Source: an uncultured Bradyrhizobium sp. (GTDB lineage: Bacteria; Pseudomonadota; Alphaproteobacteria; Rhizobiales; Xanthobacteraceae). From it: a stretch of DNA of 33,747 nt. Below are positions 17,271 to 25,206 of this stretch, in pieces. Made by a program: the position numbers and the translations under genes. A model generated the notes under the pieces. It saw only the letters and a list, made by a program, of their open reading frames with translations. It did no database searches and was not told the origin of the DNA. Position 1 is the stretch's first letter. Every line of letters starts with the position of its first letter. The stretch lies in NCBI RefSeq assembly GCF_936928535.1, contig NZ_CAKZHY010000028.1, forward strand, positions 1-33,747, given 5' to 3'.

Positions 17271-19532
17271 TCAGGTCTGCGTCAACAGATCTTCGATCCT
17301 GATCGGAAAGCGGCGCACCCGCACGCCGGTCGCATGCCAGACGGCATTGGCGACCGCGCCGGCACTGCCTGTGATGCCGATCTCGCCGACACCCTTGATG
17401 CCGAGTGCATTCACATGCGGATCGTGCTCCTCCACCGTGATGACATCGAGCGGCGGCACGTCGGCGTTCACCGGGATGTGGTACTCGCCGAGATTGGCAT
17501 TCATGATCCGGCCGCTGCGGCGGTCGGTGATGGCCTCCTCGTGCAGCGCGAACGACTGGCCCCAGATCATGCCGCCGAACAGCTGGCTCTTCACCAGATG
17601 CGGATTGACAATGCGTCCCGCCGCGAAGGCGCCGACCATGCGGGTGACGCGGATCTGGCCAAGCTCCGGATCGACCTTCACCTCCGCGAACACCGCGCCA
17701 TGGGCATGCATGGCATACTCTTCCATCGCCGCCGGGTTTGGCGCGCCGGTGCCGCGCGCCTCGACCTCGGCGACGCCAGCGCGCGCGAGGATCCCCGCGT
17801 AGCTCTCGCTGCGGCCCTCGTCGTCACGCCGGATCAGGCGGCCATCGCGCGCGATCACGCCGGTATTGCCGGCGCCGAACAGCGGCGAGCGCTCGTCATT
17901 GGTGGCGAGGTCGGCAAGCTTTGCGATCACGGCCGCGCCAGCGCTGTGGATCGCAGCACCTGCGGTCGCGGTATGCGCCGAACCACCGGCGATGCCGGCA
18001 TCCGGCAAGTCGGACGTGCCGGCCTTGAAGTTGACGCGGTCGATATCGAGGCCGACGGCGTCGGCCGCGATCTGGGCCAGCGCGGTCCAGGCGCCCTGCC
18101 CCATGTCATGCGCGCCGATCTCCATCGCGCCGCTGCCGTCACGGCGGATCGTCGCACGCGCTTCGGCCTGGAACATCAGCGCGGGGAATGTCGCGGTGCC
18201 CATTCCCCAGCCGACCAGAAGTCCGGCATCGTCGCGCATCTGTCGCGGCTGGAGCGAGCGCTCCGCCCAGCCGAAACGCGCCGCGCCCTGATCGTAGCAG
18301 GCACGCAGCGCTTTCGAGGAGAACGGTTTTCCCGTGATCGGCTCGACCTCGGCGTAGTTCTTCAGGCGGAAGGCGAGCGGATCCATGCCGCAGGCCCAGG
18401 CCATCTCGTCGATCGCACTCTCCAGCGCAATCGAGCCCGTCGCCTCGCCCGGCGCGCGCATGAACAAGGGCGTGCCGGTGTTGACGCGCACGGCGTCATG
18501 CGAGGTGCGGATCGCGGGCGCCGCATAGAGCGTGTGCGAGGCGTCGGCCGCCGGCTCGTAGAAATCGTCGAAGGTGCTCGACACGGTCCGCGCATGGTGA
18601 TCGAGCGCGGTCAGGCGCCCTTCAGCGTCGGCCCCGATGCGCAAGCGCTGGCGCGTCGGCGCACGATGGCCGACCGGGCCATACATCTGCTCGCGGCGTA
18701 GCACGAGCTTGACCGGCCTTCCGGCCAGCTTTGCGGCCATGATGCCGAGGGCCGGCGGACCGGCCATGAGGCCCTTGGAGCCAAAGCCGCCGCCGAGGAA
18801 CGGACTGCGGATGTGGATATTGTCGTGCGCTACCCCGAACAGCTCGGCAACGCGCGCCAACGACAGCATCAGTCCCTGGGTCGGCATGTCGATCTGAAGA
18901 TTGTCGCCGTTCCAGTGCGCCACGATCGCATGCGGCTCCATGGCGTTGTGATATTGCGCCGGCGTCTCGTAAGTCGCGTCGATCTGCTTGTCGGCTGAAG
19001 CAAGGCCAGCTGCGACATCGCCATGATGATTTTCGGCGGGATTGCCGACGCCAACGACGGGGGGCACGTAACTCTCGCCCGCATCGAGCCCGACCAGCGC
19101 GGGCAAGATCTCATAGCGAGGCGCCAGCAGCACCGCGCCTTCTGTCGCCGCCTCCAGTGTCTCGGCGATCACGACGGCGATCGGCTGGTTGGCGTAGCGG
19201 ACCTCGTTGCTCTGCAGCACCTCCATCCGGAACACGAATGGATTGGTCTTGATCTCTGGGTCGATCGCAAGCTCCGGCTTGTGATCCGGCGTCATGACAT
19301 CGACCACGCCGGGATGACGCTTGGCGGCAGCGACATCAAGCGAGGTGACGCGGCCATGCGCGATGCTGGACACGGCGATCACCGCGAACAGCATGCCGGG
19401 CGGATGATTGTCGGCTGCGTAGGTCGCCTGCCCCTTGACCTTGAGCACGCCGTCGCGGCGGGTCAGCGGCTGACCGATGCTCGAGCCGTGACGGAGATGG
19501 GCGGGAGCGCTGGTGAGATTGAGCTCAGGCAT
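17271..19532 (-). CDS. Aldehyde oxidoreductase molybdopterin-binding subunit (PaoC/xanthine dehydrogenase family)
   Basis: 753 residues from ATG 19532, overlapping the FAD subunit's stop by eight bases. Family features run in order: GQPLTRRDGVLKVKGQATYAADN at the N-terminus, FLGGGFGSKG (molybdopterin contact), MRAPGEATG, HDMGQGAWTALAQI and the catalytic glutamate in GVGEIGITGSAGA. It is the large catalytic subunit of a molybdenum hydroxylase that oxidises aldehydes or N-heterocycles. The companion subunits point to the PaoABC aldehyde-oxidising group rather than true xanthine dehydrogenase. No maturation chaperone (PaoD/XdhC type) is seen next to it. Confidence 0.93.
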   Translation of the reverse strand: MPELNLTSAPAHLRHGSSIGQPLTRRDGVLKVKGQATYAADNHPPGMLFAVIAVSSIAHGRVTSLDVAAAKRHPGVVDVMTPDHKPELAIDPEIKTNPFVFRMEVLQSNEVRYANQPIAVVIAETLEAATEGAVLLAPRYEILPALVGLDAGESYVPPVVGVGNPAENHHGDVAAGLASADKQIDATYETPAQYHNAMEPHAIVAHWNGDNLQIDMPTQGLMLSLARVAELFGVAHDNIHIRSPFLGGGFGSKGLMAGPPALGIMAAKLAGRPVKLVLRREQMYGPVGHRAPTRQRLRIGADAEGRLTALDHHARTVSSTFDDFYEPAADASHTLYAAPAIRTSHDAVRVNTGTPLFMRAPGEATGSIALESAIDEMAWACGMDPLAFRLKNYAEVEPITGKPFSSKALRACYDQGAARFGWAERSLQPRQMRDDAGLLVGWGMGTATFPALMFQAEARATIRRDGSGAMEIGAHDMGQGAWTALAQIAADAVGLDIDRVNFKAGTSDLPDAGIAGGSAHTATAGAAIHSAGAAVIAKLADLATNDERSPLFGAGNTGVIARDGRLIRRDDEGRSESYAGILARAGVAEVEARGTGAPNPAAMEEYAMHAHGAVFAEVKVDPELGQIRVTRMVGAFAAGRIVNPHLVKSQLFGGMIWGQSFALHEEAITDRRSGRIMNANLGEYHIPVNADVPPLDVITVEEHDPHVNALGIKGVGEIGITGSAGAVANAVWHATGVRVRRFPIRIEDLLTQT

Positions 19533-20580
19533 GGATGGCTCCAGACGTCGAAGCAAAGGGGGAAGCCGGCAGCGCGGGGATGCGCGCGGGTGTCCCGGCT
19601 GCGGCAAGGGTCAAGGCGCGCACGACGATGCGCCGCGCCAGCTCGATCTTGTAGGCGTTGTCGCCGGATGGCTTTGCGTCGGTGAGCGCGCGCCAGGCGG
19701 CTTCCTGGAAGGCATCTGCGGTGGGCGCGACGCCCTTGAGGACATCCTCCGCCGCCCTGGCACGCCACGGCTTTGCTGCGACGCCGCCCAGCGCGAGCCG
19801 CGCCTCCGCGATCTTGCCGTTCTCGATCCGCAGCGCTGCCGCAGCCGAGACGATCGCGAACGCATAGGACGTCCGCTCGCGGACCTTGAGATAGCGCGCA
19901 TGCGCGGCAAAGCCGCGCGCCGCAGGCGGAAGACGCACCGCGACGATCAGGTCGCCAGGTTCGAGCGCCGATTCACGCTCCGGCGTGTTGCCGGGCAGGC
20001 GATGCAATTCATCGAGCGCGATCTCGCGGCGGCCCTTCGGGCCTTCGATCTCGATGATGGCGTCAAGCGCGAGCAGCGGCACGCAGAAGTCTGACGGATG
20101 CGTCGCGATACAGCTCTCGCTCCAGCCGAGCACGGCATGGGTGCGATTCTCGCCGTCGCGGGCGTCGCAACCAGAGCCGGGCTCGCGCTTGTTGCAGCGG
20201 CTGGCGGTGTCGTAGAAATACGCACAGCGCGTCCGCTGCAGCAGATTGCCGCCGACGGTCGCAGCGTTACGCAATTGCGCCGACGCGCCTGATAGCAGCG
20301 CTTCCGCGACGGCCGGATAGGTCTTCGCGAACTCGGCATCATGCGCAAGGTCGGCATTGCTGACGAGTGCGCCGATCCGCAGCGAGCCGTCCGCGAGGTG
20401 CTCGATTCCGTCGAGGCCGTCGAGATGGGTGACGTCGACCAGGCGATCCGGGCGGCTGACATTGCCCTTCATCAGGTCGAGCAGATTGGTGCCGGCGGCA
20501 AGATAGGTCGCGCCCGGCTGGGCGGCGGCGGCAACGGCTTCAGCGACCGTGGCGGGCCTGACATAATCGAATTGTTTCAT
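19525..20580 (-). CDS. Aldehyde oxidoreductase FAD-binding subunit (PaoB-like, extra Fe-S segment)
   Basis: 351 residues from ATG 20580, overlapping the 2Fe-2S subunit's stop as ATGA. The FAD loop YLAAGTNLLDLMKG and the second flavin motif LRNAATVGGNLLQRTRC are present. The segment after it holds C119, C129, C138 and C157 in a Cys-rich insertion (CAYFYD, CNKREPGSGC). In E. coli PaoB a comparable insertion binds a 4Fe-4S cluster, so this subunit probably carries one as well. It passes electrons from the molybdenum and 2Fe-2S centres to an acceptor. Confidence 0.92.
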   Translation of the reverse strand: MKQFDYVRPATVAEAVAAAAQPGATYLAAGTNLLDLMKGNVSRPDRLVDVTHLDGLDGIEHLADGSLRIGALVSNADLAHDAEFAKTYPAVAEALLSGASAQLRNAATVGGNLLQRTRCAYFYDTASRCNKREPGSGCDARDGENRTHAVLGWSESCIATHPSDFCVPLLALDAIIEIEGPKGRREIALDELHRLPGNTPERESALEPGDLIVAVRLPPAARGFAAHARYLKVRERTSYAFAIVSAAAALRIENGKIAEARLALGGVAAKPWRARAAEDVLKGVAPTADAFQEAAWRALTDAKPSGDNAYKIELARRIVVRALTLAAAGTPARIPALPASPFASTSGAIHA

Positions 20581-21074
20581 GCGGAACGCCTCTGGTTGGT
20601 TTCGTCGGCACCGGCCTGTGCCTCGAGCACGGCATCGACGATGCCGGCATAGGCGCCGCAACGGCAGAGATTGCCGCTCATGCACTCGCGGATGCGTTCG
20701 GGATCGTTGCCGGCCTGGGCCTCCTGCATCATGCCGATCGCGCTCATGATCTGGCCGGGCGTGCAGAAGCCGCACTGGAATCCGTCATGGGCGATGAAGG
20801 CGGCCTGAACGGGATGAAGCTGGTCGCCGCGCGCGACGCCTTCGATGGTGAGGATGTCGGCACCATCGTGGCTGACGGCGAGCGCAAGGCAGGAATTGAT
20901 TCGCTTGCCGTCGACGAGAATGGTGCAGGCGCCGCATTGGCCGCGGTCGCAGCCCTTCTTGGTTCCGGTCAAATGGAGGCGCTCACGCAGGAGATCGAGC
21001 AGCGTGACGCGCGGATCGTCGAGGACGAAGTCGCGCCGCGCACCGTTCACGGTGAGGCTGATGGAGTGGTTCAT
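20577..21074 (-). CDS. Aldehyde oxidoreductase 2Fe-2S subunit (PaoA-like)
   Basis: 165 residues with both clusters of the xanthine-oxidase family. The ferredoxin-like cluster uses C42, C47, C50 and C62 (GCDRGQCGACTILVDG), and the helical cluster uses C101, C104, C137 and C139 (CGFCTPG, CRCG). E. coli PaoA has a Tat leader that takes the complex to the periplasm. Here the protein begins MNHSISLTVNG with no leader, so the complex should be cytoplasmic unless another start is used. It is the first gene of a three-gene operon with overlapping stops and starts. Confidence 0.94.
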   Translation of the reverse strand: MNHSISLTVNGARRDFVLDDPRVTLLDLLRERLHLTGTKKGCDRGQCGACTILVDGKRINSCLALAVSHDGADILTIEGVARGDQLHPVQAAFIAHDGFQCGFCTPGQIMSAIGMMQEAQAGNDPERIRECMSGNLCRCGAYAGIVDAVLEAQAGADETNQRRSA

Positions 21075-21324
21075 AAAAGGCTCCGATCAGATATGGACAT
21101 GGCTCATCGCGCAGCGCGCCACCGCCGTGGCCGCCGTCGATATCGCGCCGCCCCGGACATATTCCGGGCCGACAACCGCGAAGATACGGAGGCACCCTCC
21201 GTTTAACAAGAGCTGCGGGAAAATATCTGGAATTCGTCAAAAGCCCGTGCAGTGACAACGCGATGCAGCCCTGCAAGGTTCAACAAGGGTTCAATCTAAC
21301 CAATTCGTGATCTACATTGCAGGC
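21075..21324. promoter_or_regulatory. Divergent promoter region with a direct repeat
   Basis: This 250-bp gap separates the oxidoreductase operon (-) from the TetR gene (+). GGTTCAAC (21277-21284) and GGTTCAAT (21288-21295) form a direct repeat 11 bp apart close to the TetR start. TetR operators are usually palindromes, so this repeat is only a weak candidate. No clear -35/-10 pair was recognised. Confidence 0.35.
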
Positions 21325-21963
21325 ATGGACGACCAGACCGACCAGACCCGAAAGCCCCGCGCCGACGCCGTGCGCAACCGCGAGCGCGTGCTCGAGGCGG
21401 CCAAGGTCGTGTTCACTGCGGGCGGCCCGGAGGCCAGTCTTGAAGCCGTGGCAAAACGCGCCGGCGTCGGCATCGGCACGCTCTACCGGCATTTCCCGAC
21501 GCGCGAGGATCTGTTCGAAGCGGTCTACCGACGCGAGGTCGAGCAGCTCAGCGAGCTGGCCGAGCAGTTGAAGAATGCCAAGGATCCGGTCGACGCACTC
21601 CGGCGCTGGCTGCGGTCAGGTGTCGAATTTGTTGCCACCAAGAAAGGCATGGTGGCAGCCCTGGCACTCGCAGTGCAAAGCGGGTCGGAGCTACATGCCT
21701 TCTCCTTTGAGCGCCTGACCAAGGCGATCTCCTCGCTGCTCGATCGCGCAGCCGCGGCTGGCGCGATGCGCGCCGACATCAGTCCCGAGGACCTGCTGCG
21801 CGCGTTCTTCGGCATGTGTTACATGCACGATCAGCCCGGCTGGCAATCCTCGGTGCTGCGGATGCTCGACGTGTTTGTCGACGGCCTTCGCGTGCAGACC
21901 GCCGCAAAGGCCAAGGTGCGCGCGGCCAAACCGGCAAAGACGGCGGTGAAACGGAAGCGATAG
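21325..21963 (+). CDS. TetR/AcrR-family transcriptional regulator
   Basis: 212 residues from ATG 21325; GTG 21307 in frame would add six. The N-terminal DNA-binding domain is clear (NRERVLEAAKVVF, then ASLEAVAKRAGVGIGTLYRHFPTREDLFEAVY). The ligand-binding helices follow, and the chain ends in a Lys/Ala-rich tail (KAKVRAAKPAKTAVKRKR) that may add non-specific DNA contact. Being divergent from the aldehyde oxidoreductase operon, it is the likely repressor of that operon, relieved by an aldehyde or related compound. The ligand is inferred from position only. Confidence 0.9.
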   Translation: MDDQTDQTRKPRADAVRNRERVLEAAKVVFTAGGPEASLEAVAKRAGVGIGTLYRHFPTREDLFEAVYRREVEQLSELAEQLKNAKDPVDALRRWLRSGVEFVATKKGMVAALALAVQSGSELHAFSFERLTKAISSLLDRAAAAGAMRADISPEDLLRAFFGMCYMHDQPGWQSSVLRMLDVFVDGLRVQTAAKAKVRAAKPAKTAVKRKR

Positions 21964-21993
21964 CACGTCCGTATTTCCCAGAGGTCGTGCTAT
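21960..21993 (+). terminator. Stem-loop overlapping the TetR stop codon
   Basis: ATAGCACG (21960-21967) pairs with CGTGCTAT (21986-21993) across an 18-base loop. The TAG stop of the TetR gene is inside the first arm. It could be a weak terminator before the DUF4864 gene. There is no U-run. Confidence 0.4.
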
Positions 21994-22029
21994 GGTTGGC
22001 ATTGCCGGGAACTCGACGCGGAGCCTGCC

Positions 22030-22437
22030 ATGCGCATTGCCGCCTTGCTGGTCGTTCTTAGCCTTGCTTGTAGCCCCTTCGCCGCACGCGCCGACGATGT
22101 CTCGGCGGCGCAAGACGTGATCCGCGCGCAGGAACAGGCCTTCGTCCATGACGATGCAAGCGCCGCCTATTCCTATGCCGCCCCGGCAATCAAGCAGATC
22201 TTCCCCGCAGCCGACATCTTCCTGTCGATGGTGCAGAACGGCTACGCGCCGGTCTACCGCCACAAGAGCTTCGAGTTCGGCGACAGCAAGACCGAGGGCA
22301 ACGTGGTTGCCCAGCGCGTTCACATCATCGATGCCAATGGCGAAGCCTGGGAGGCGCTCTACACGCTCGAGCAGCAGGCCGACGGAAGCTACAAGATAAC
22401 CGGCTGCTCGCTGCTGAAGGCGGGACAGGCGGTTTAG
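22030..22437 (+). CDS. DUF4864 domain-containing exported protein
   Basis: 135 residues: a signal peptide (MRIAALLVVLSLACSPFAARA), then a single small domain with VIRAQEQAFVHDDASAAYSYAAP, IFLSMVQNGYAPVYRHKSFEFG and a C-terminal YKITGCSLLKA. This matches the DUF4864 family, an NTF2-like fold found in many Alphaproteobacteria with no assigned function. It is presumably periplasmic. Its last four bases overlap the end of lspA on the other strand, with no room for a terminator between them. Confidence 0.85.
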   Translation: MRIAALLVVLSLACSPFAARADDVSAAQDVIRAQEQAFVHDDASAAYSYAAPAIKQIFPAADIFLSMVQNGYAPVYRHKSFEFGDSKTEGNVVAQRVHIIDANGEAWEALYTLEQQADGSYKITGCSLLKAGQAV

Positions 22438-22922
22438 GTCGTCTCAAGGAATAAGGACACCACGGTCGCGATCGCGCCCAAGGTGATCGCGCTGTCAGCG
22501 ACGTTGAAAATGGCGAACGACCAGGCTTTGTAAGAGAGGTGGACGAAGTCGATCACCGAACCGATCCGGGCACGGTCCAGCATGTTTCCGAACGCGCCCG
22601 CGATGATCAGGGCAAGTCCGGTAGCCAGGATCGGCTGGTTCGACGGCACGCGGCGAAGCCACCAGCCCAACACGCCGCAGGCCAGAAGAGATAGCCCAAC
22701 CAGCGGCCAACGCTGCGCATCGCCGGCCAATCGCAGGAAACTGAACGAGACGCCCTTGTTGTAGGACAGCAGAAGGTCGATCGACGGCCATGCGCCGGAC
22801 GCAAGAATGATCAGCGGTCGATCAGGGTCCAGCCAAGCGACAACGAGCTGCTTCGTGCCTTGATCCAGCAGCACGACGGCGATGATCAGCCAGATCCAGC
22901 GGAATGACGACGCCCGCGGCAT
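22434..22922 (-). CDS. lspA: Lipoprotein signal peptidase (signal peptidase II)
   Basis: 162 residues with four membrane segments. LLDQGTK (19-24), YNKGVSFSF (54-61), GNMLDR (112-117) and VIDFVHLSYKAWSFAIFNVADSAIT (from 123) are the family blocks; D116 and D143 are the expected catalytic pair. It cuts the signal peptide of prolipoproteins after diacylglyceryl transfer to Cys. Two lipoproteins are encoded nearby in the copper cluster (Cys37 and Cys20), but any link is only positional. The usual YNxGaaFS is YNKGVSFS here, a mild deviation. It is not next to ileS, a common place for the housekeeping copy, so this could be an extra copy. Confidence 0.92.
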   Translation of the reverse strand: MPRASSFRWIWLIIAVVLLDQGTKQLVVAWLDPDRPLIILASGAWPSIDLLLSYNKGVSFSFLRLAGDAQRWPLVGLSLLACGVLGWWLRRVPSNQPILATGLALIIAGAFGNMLDRARIGSVIDFVHLSYKAWSFAIFNVADSAITLGAIATVVSLFLETT

Positions 22923-22976
22923 GATCAGGATGGCCTGGCTTGCATCGATACGACCTCGCGCCGACAGGGGCGCGCT

Positions 22977-24290
22977 TCAGATCGCGAAGCCGGCCCCTGC
23001 CCTCGTCGTGTTCATGCGTGAGCGGACCAGAAGCGTCAAGACGATGCCGACATTGAGGGCATTCCAGGCCACGCCGTTGGCGAACGCCGCACCGTAGGAA
23101 CCGGTGGCGTCGAAGATGAGGCCGGACACCCAGCCGCCGAAGGACATGCCGAACACGGAGGCGAAAATCACGATTCCGACACGGGTTGCGGCTTCGCTCG
23201 CCGGCATCGCCTCGCGCACGATGATCGCATAACTCGGCACGATTCCACCCTGGAACAGGCCGAACATCGCAGAGATCAGATAGAGCGAGGTGAGGCTGTC
23301 GAAGAACAGGTAGAACACCAGCGCAAAGCCTTGCGCCAGCGACCCGAGCAGCAGCGTGCGGATGCCGCCGATCTTGTCGGCGAGGTAGCCCGAGCCGATC
23401 CGGCTGACGATGCCGCAGGCCATCATCAGCGACAGCATCTCGGCGCCTCGCGCCACGCCGTAACCGAGGTCGCCGCAATAGGCAACGATATGCACCTGCG
23501 GCATCGCCATGGCGACGCAGCAGGAAATACTGGCGATCGAGAGCAGTACCGTCAGTGTGTTGGTCGAGAGGTTCAGATCGACGCGCGGCGGCGGCGCATT
23601 GGCGTGATTGCGGACCTTGTCCTCGCCCATCTGCGCGCGCAGGACCATCACGAGGAGCGACATTACCGTAACGCAGACGAGAGCGATGCCAATATGCGTG
23701 TAGCGCCAGCCGATGCTCTCGATGCCGGCATTGACCAGCGGCGGCCATATCGTGCCGGCGACGTAATTGCCGCTTGCGACGATGGTCACGGCAAGCCCAC
23801 GGTAGCGCTCGAACCAGTGCGAGGCCTCCGCCATCAGCGGCGCGAAAGTCGCGGACGTGCCGAGCCCGACCAGGAAATAGGCCGCGACGAACTGCCAGAG
23901 TTGGGTCGAGAGCCCCGCAAGCGTATTGGCGACACCGAGGAAGGCGATGCTGATTGCCATGGCCGGCACGATGCCGAACTTGTCCGTGATCTTGCCGGCG
24001 ATCACGCCACCGAGCCCGAAGCCGAACATCATCATCGTGAAAGCCAGCGATACTGCGCCGCGCGTGGCGGCGAATTCGGCCTGCACGACGGGAATCACCA
24101 CGACCACGGCCCACATGCCGACGCTGCCAATCGAGCCGATCACCAGCGCGAGCAAAAGCCGCACCCAGGCCTGACGCGAGTCGGGGGTGAAAGAGGCAGA
24201 TTTCTGTCCGGGGTGATTGGGTGCGTGCACGGCGCGGACAATGTTCGCTGATTGCTTCGCGGTCAAGCATCGTGCCGCGATAATGGGCAT
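22977..24290 (-). CDS. MFS transporter, 12 membrane segments
   Basis: 437 residues from ATG 24290; an upstream in-frame extension to 24350 is less likely. Motif A appears in the first half (GKITDKFGIVPA) and again in the second (GYLADKIGGIRT). Hydrophobic segments are spaced as two bundles of six with a central loop rich in Asp, Pro and Asn. The sequence recalls the monocarboxylate/oxalate-formate antiporter branch of the major facilitator superfamily, but the substrate is not readable. It is on the same strand as lspA, 54 bp upstream of it, and divergent from the copper cluster. Confidence 0.87.
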   Translation of the reverse strand: MPIIAARCLTAKQSANIVRAVHAPNHPGQKSASFTPDSRQAWVRLLLALVIGSIGSVGMWAVVVVIPVVQAEFAATRGAVSLAFTMMMFGFGLGGVIAGKITDKFGIVPAMAISIAFLGVANTLAGLSTQLWQFVAAYFLVGLGTSATFAPLMAEASHWFERYRGLAVTIVASGNYVAGTIWPPLVNAGIESIGWRYTHIGIALVCVTVMSLLVMVLRAQMGEDKVRNHANAPPPRVDLNLSTNTLTVLLSIASISCCVAMAMPQVHIVAYCGDLGYGVARGAEMLSLMMACGIVSRIGSGYLADKIGGIRTLLLGSLAQGFALVFYLFFDSLTSLYLISAMFGLFQGGIVPSYAIIVREAMPASEAATRVGIVIFASVFGMSFGGWVSGLIFDATGSYGAAFANGVAWNALNVGIVLTLLVRSRMNTTRAGAGFAI

Positions 24291-24390
24291 GCTCGGTGCA
24301 CTGCGGTAAGAAGGAGCTTGGCGAAACCGCACTTTGCCATTAGTTTGCAATCCGCGTGGGCAACAATGCCGCGCGGAGCGTGCTGACGGA

Positions 24391-24831
24391 ATGTTATTGC
24401 AGATGACGCGATCGATGCGGATCAGGGTGGGGCGCTTGATTGCGCTGACCTATCTGTTCTGCGTGCTCGCGCCGGCAGCAAGCCTCGCCTGGAGCGCCGG
24501 TCCGGCGCCATGTCTGGACGATGTGCTGCTGGCCGATCTCGCGGCGATCCATCAGGCGACGCCGACGAGCCACGTGCACGACGGCGCGGCGCACGACCAC
24601 ACCGGCATGCACGCGCATCACCAGTCCGCACAGGATGCTCCTGCCCCACATCATCATGACGGCAACGGCAAGGTCGGCCCATGCTGCGCGATGATGTGCA
24701 TCAGCGCCTTGCCGGCCGATCTGCCTGATGTGGCAAAGCCGCTACAGCCGGTTTCGGCTTGCGCGCCTGAAATCATGGCGAGCCTGCACAGCGCGGCACC
24801 GCCCCTGCTCTACCGCCCTCCCATCACCTGA
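24391..24831 (+). CDS. His-rich exported protein at the head of the copper cluster
   Basis: Up to 146 residues from ATG 24391; ATG at 24403 or 24415 are alternatives in the same frame. The N-terminus has a basic then hydrophobic segment (RVGRLIALTYLFCVLAPAASLAWS), probably a signal peptide. The middle is strongly His-rich (HVHDGAAHDHTGMHAHH, then APHHHDG), followed by CCAMMC. These are plausible copper or other metal ligands. No firm family was recognised, though it resembles DUF2946-like small metal-associated proteins. It heads a plus-strand run of copper genes and is divergent from the MFS gene, so its promoter should lie in 24291-24390. Confidence 0.65.
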   Translation: MLLQMTRSMRIRVGRLIALTYLFCVLAPAASLAWSAGPAPCLDDVLLADLAAIHQATPTSHVHDGAAHDHTGMHAHHQSAQDAPAPHHHDGNGKVGPCCAMMCISALPADLPDVAKPLQPVSACAPEIMASLHSAAPPLLYRPPIT

Positions 24832-24904
24832 TCTGACACGCGACGACGTCAGGCCGAGCGCGCATTCTCGCGCGCGCGAACCTGTGGTCTCCAGACAGAT
24901 CAGG
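24827..24904 (+). promoter_or_regulatory. Long-range inverted repeat covering a stop codon and the next ribosome site
   Basis: CCTGATCTG (24827-24835) is the exact complement of CAGATCAGG (24896-24904). The first arm contains the TGA of the His-rich gene. The second runs into the AGGG ribosome site of the lipoprotein gene at 24913. Between them is a GC-rich hairpin (GCGCGC-N6-GCGCGC). In mRNA this could hide the ribosome site until a ribosome reaches the upstream stop, coupling translation. Confidence 0.4.
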
Positions 24905-24912
24905 GATTGCTC

Positions 24913-25197
24913 ATGCTTACGCTTCTCGGGGCGAGATCCGCCGCCGCATCTGCGGCGCGTGGAGGATACTTTCGATTTCACTGGCCGCTGCTGGCCGTCA
25001 TTGCGCTCGCGCTGTCCGGCTGTATGCCGGCAACGAGTTCGGTCGCTGCCGCCGATCCTGCCGATCCGGCGGCGAAGAGCGCGCGCGTCGGCTATCGTTC
25101 GACGGTCGCGCCCTATACGAGCTTGCGGCCGGCAACGCCGGCGCCGTGGCGCGAGCGCAACGACGCTGCTGCGCCTCAGCCGAAGCAAGGCCAATAG
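24913..25197 (+). CDS. Small lipoprotein of the copper cluster
   Basis: 94 residues from ATG 24913, with AGGG seven bases upstream. A basic N-terminus and hydrophobic stretch (FHWPLLAVIALALSGC) end in a lipobox, so Cys37 should be lipidated. The mature part is short, Ala/Pro-rich and probably disordered (TPAPWRERNDAAAPQPKQGQ). No domain was recognised. Nine bases separate it from the TolC-like gene, so the two are co-transcribed; it may be an accessory of that channel. Confidence 0.75.
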   Translation: MLTLLGARSAAASAARGGYFRFHWPLLAVIALALSGCMPATSSVAAADPADPAAKSARVGYRSTVAPYTSLRPATPAPWRERNDAAAPQPKQGQ

Positions 25198-25206
25198 GAG
25201 CGCGCG

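Noticed and set aside
17334..18701. 455-codon plus-strand frame inside the molybdenum subunit gene
   Set aside because: Antisense shadow; the minus strand has a full molybdenum hydroxylase subunit.
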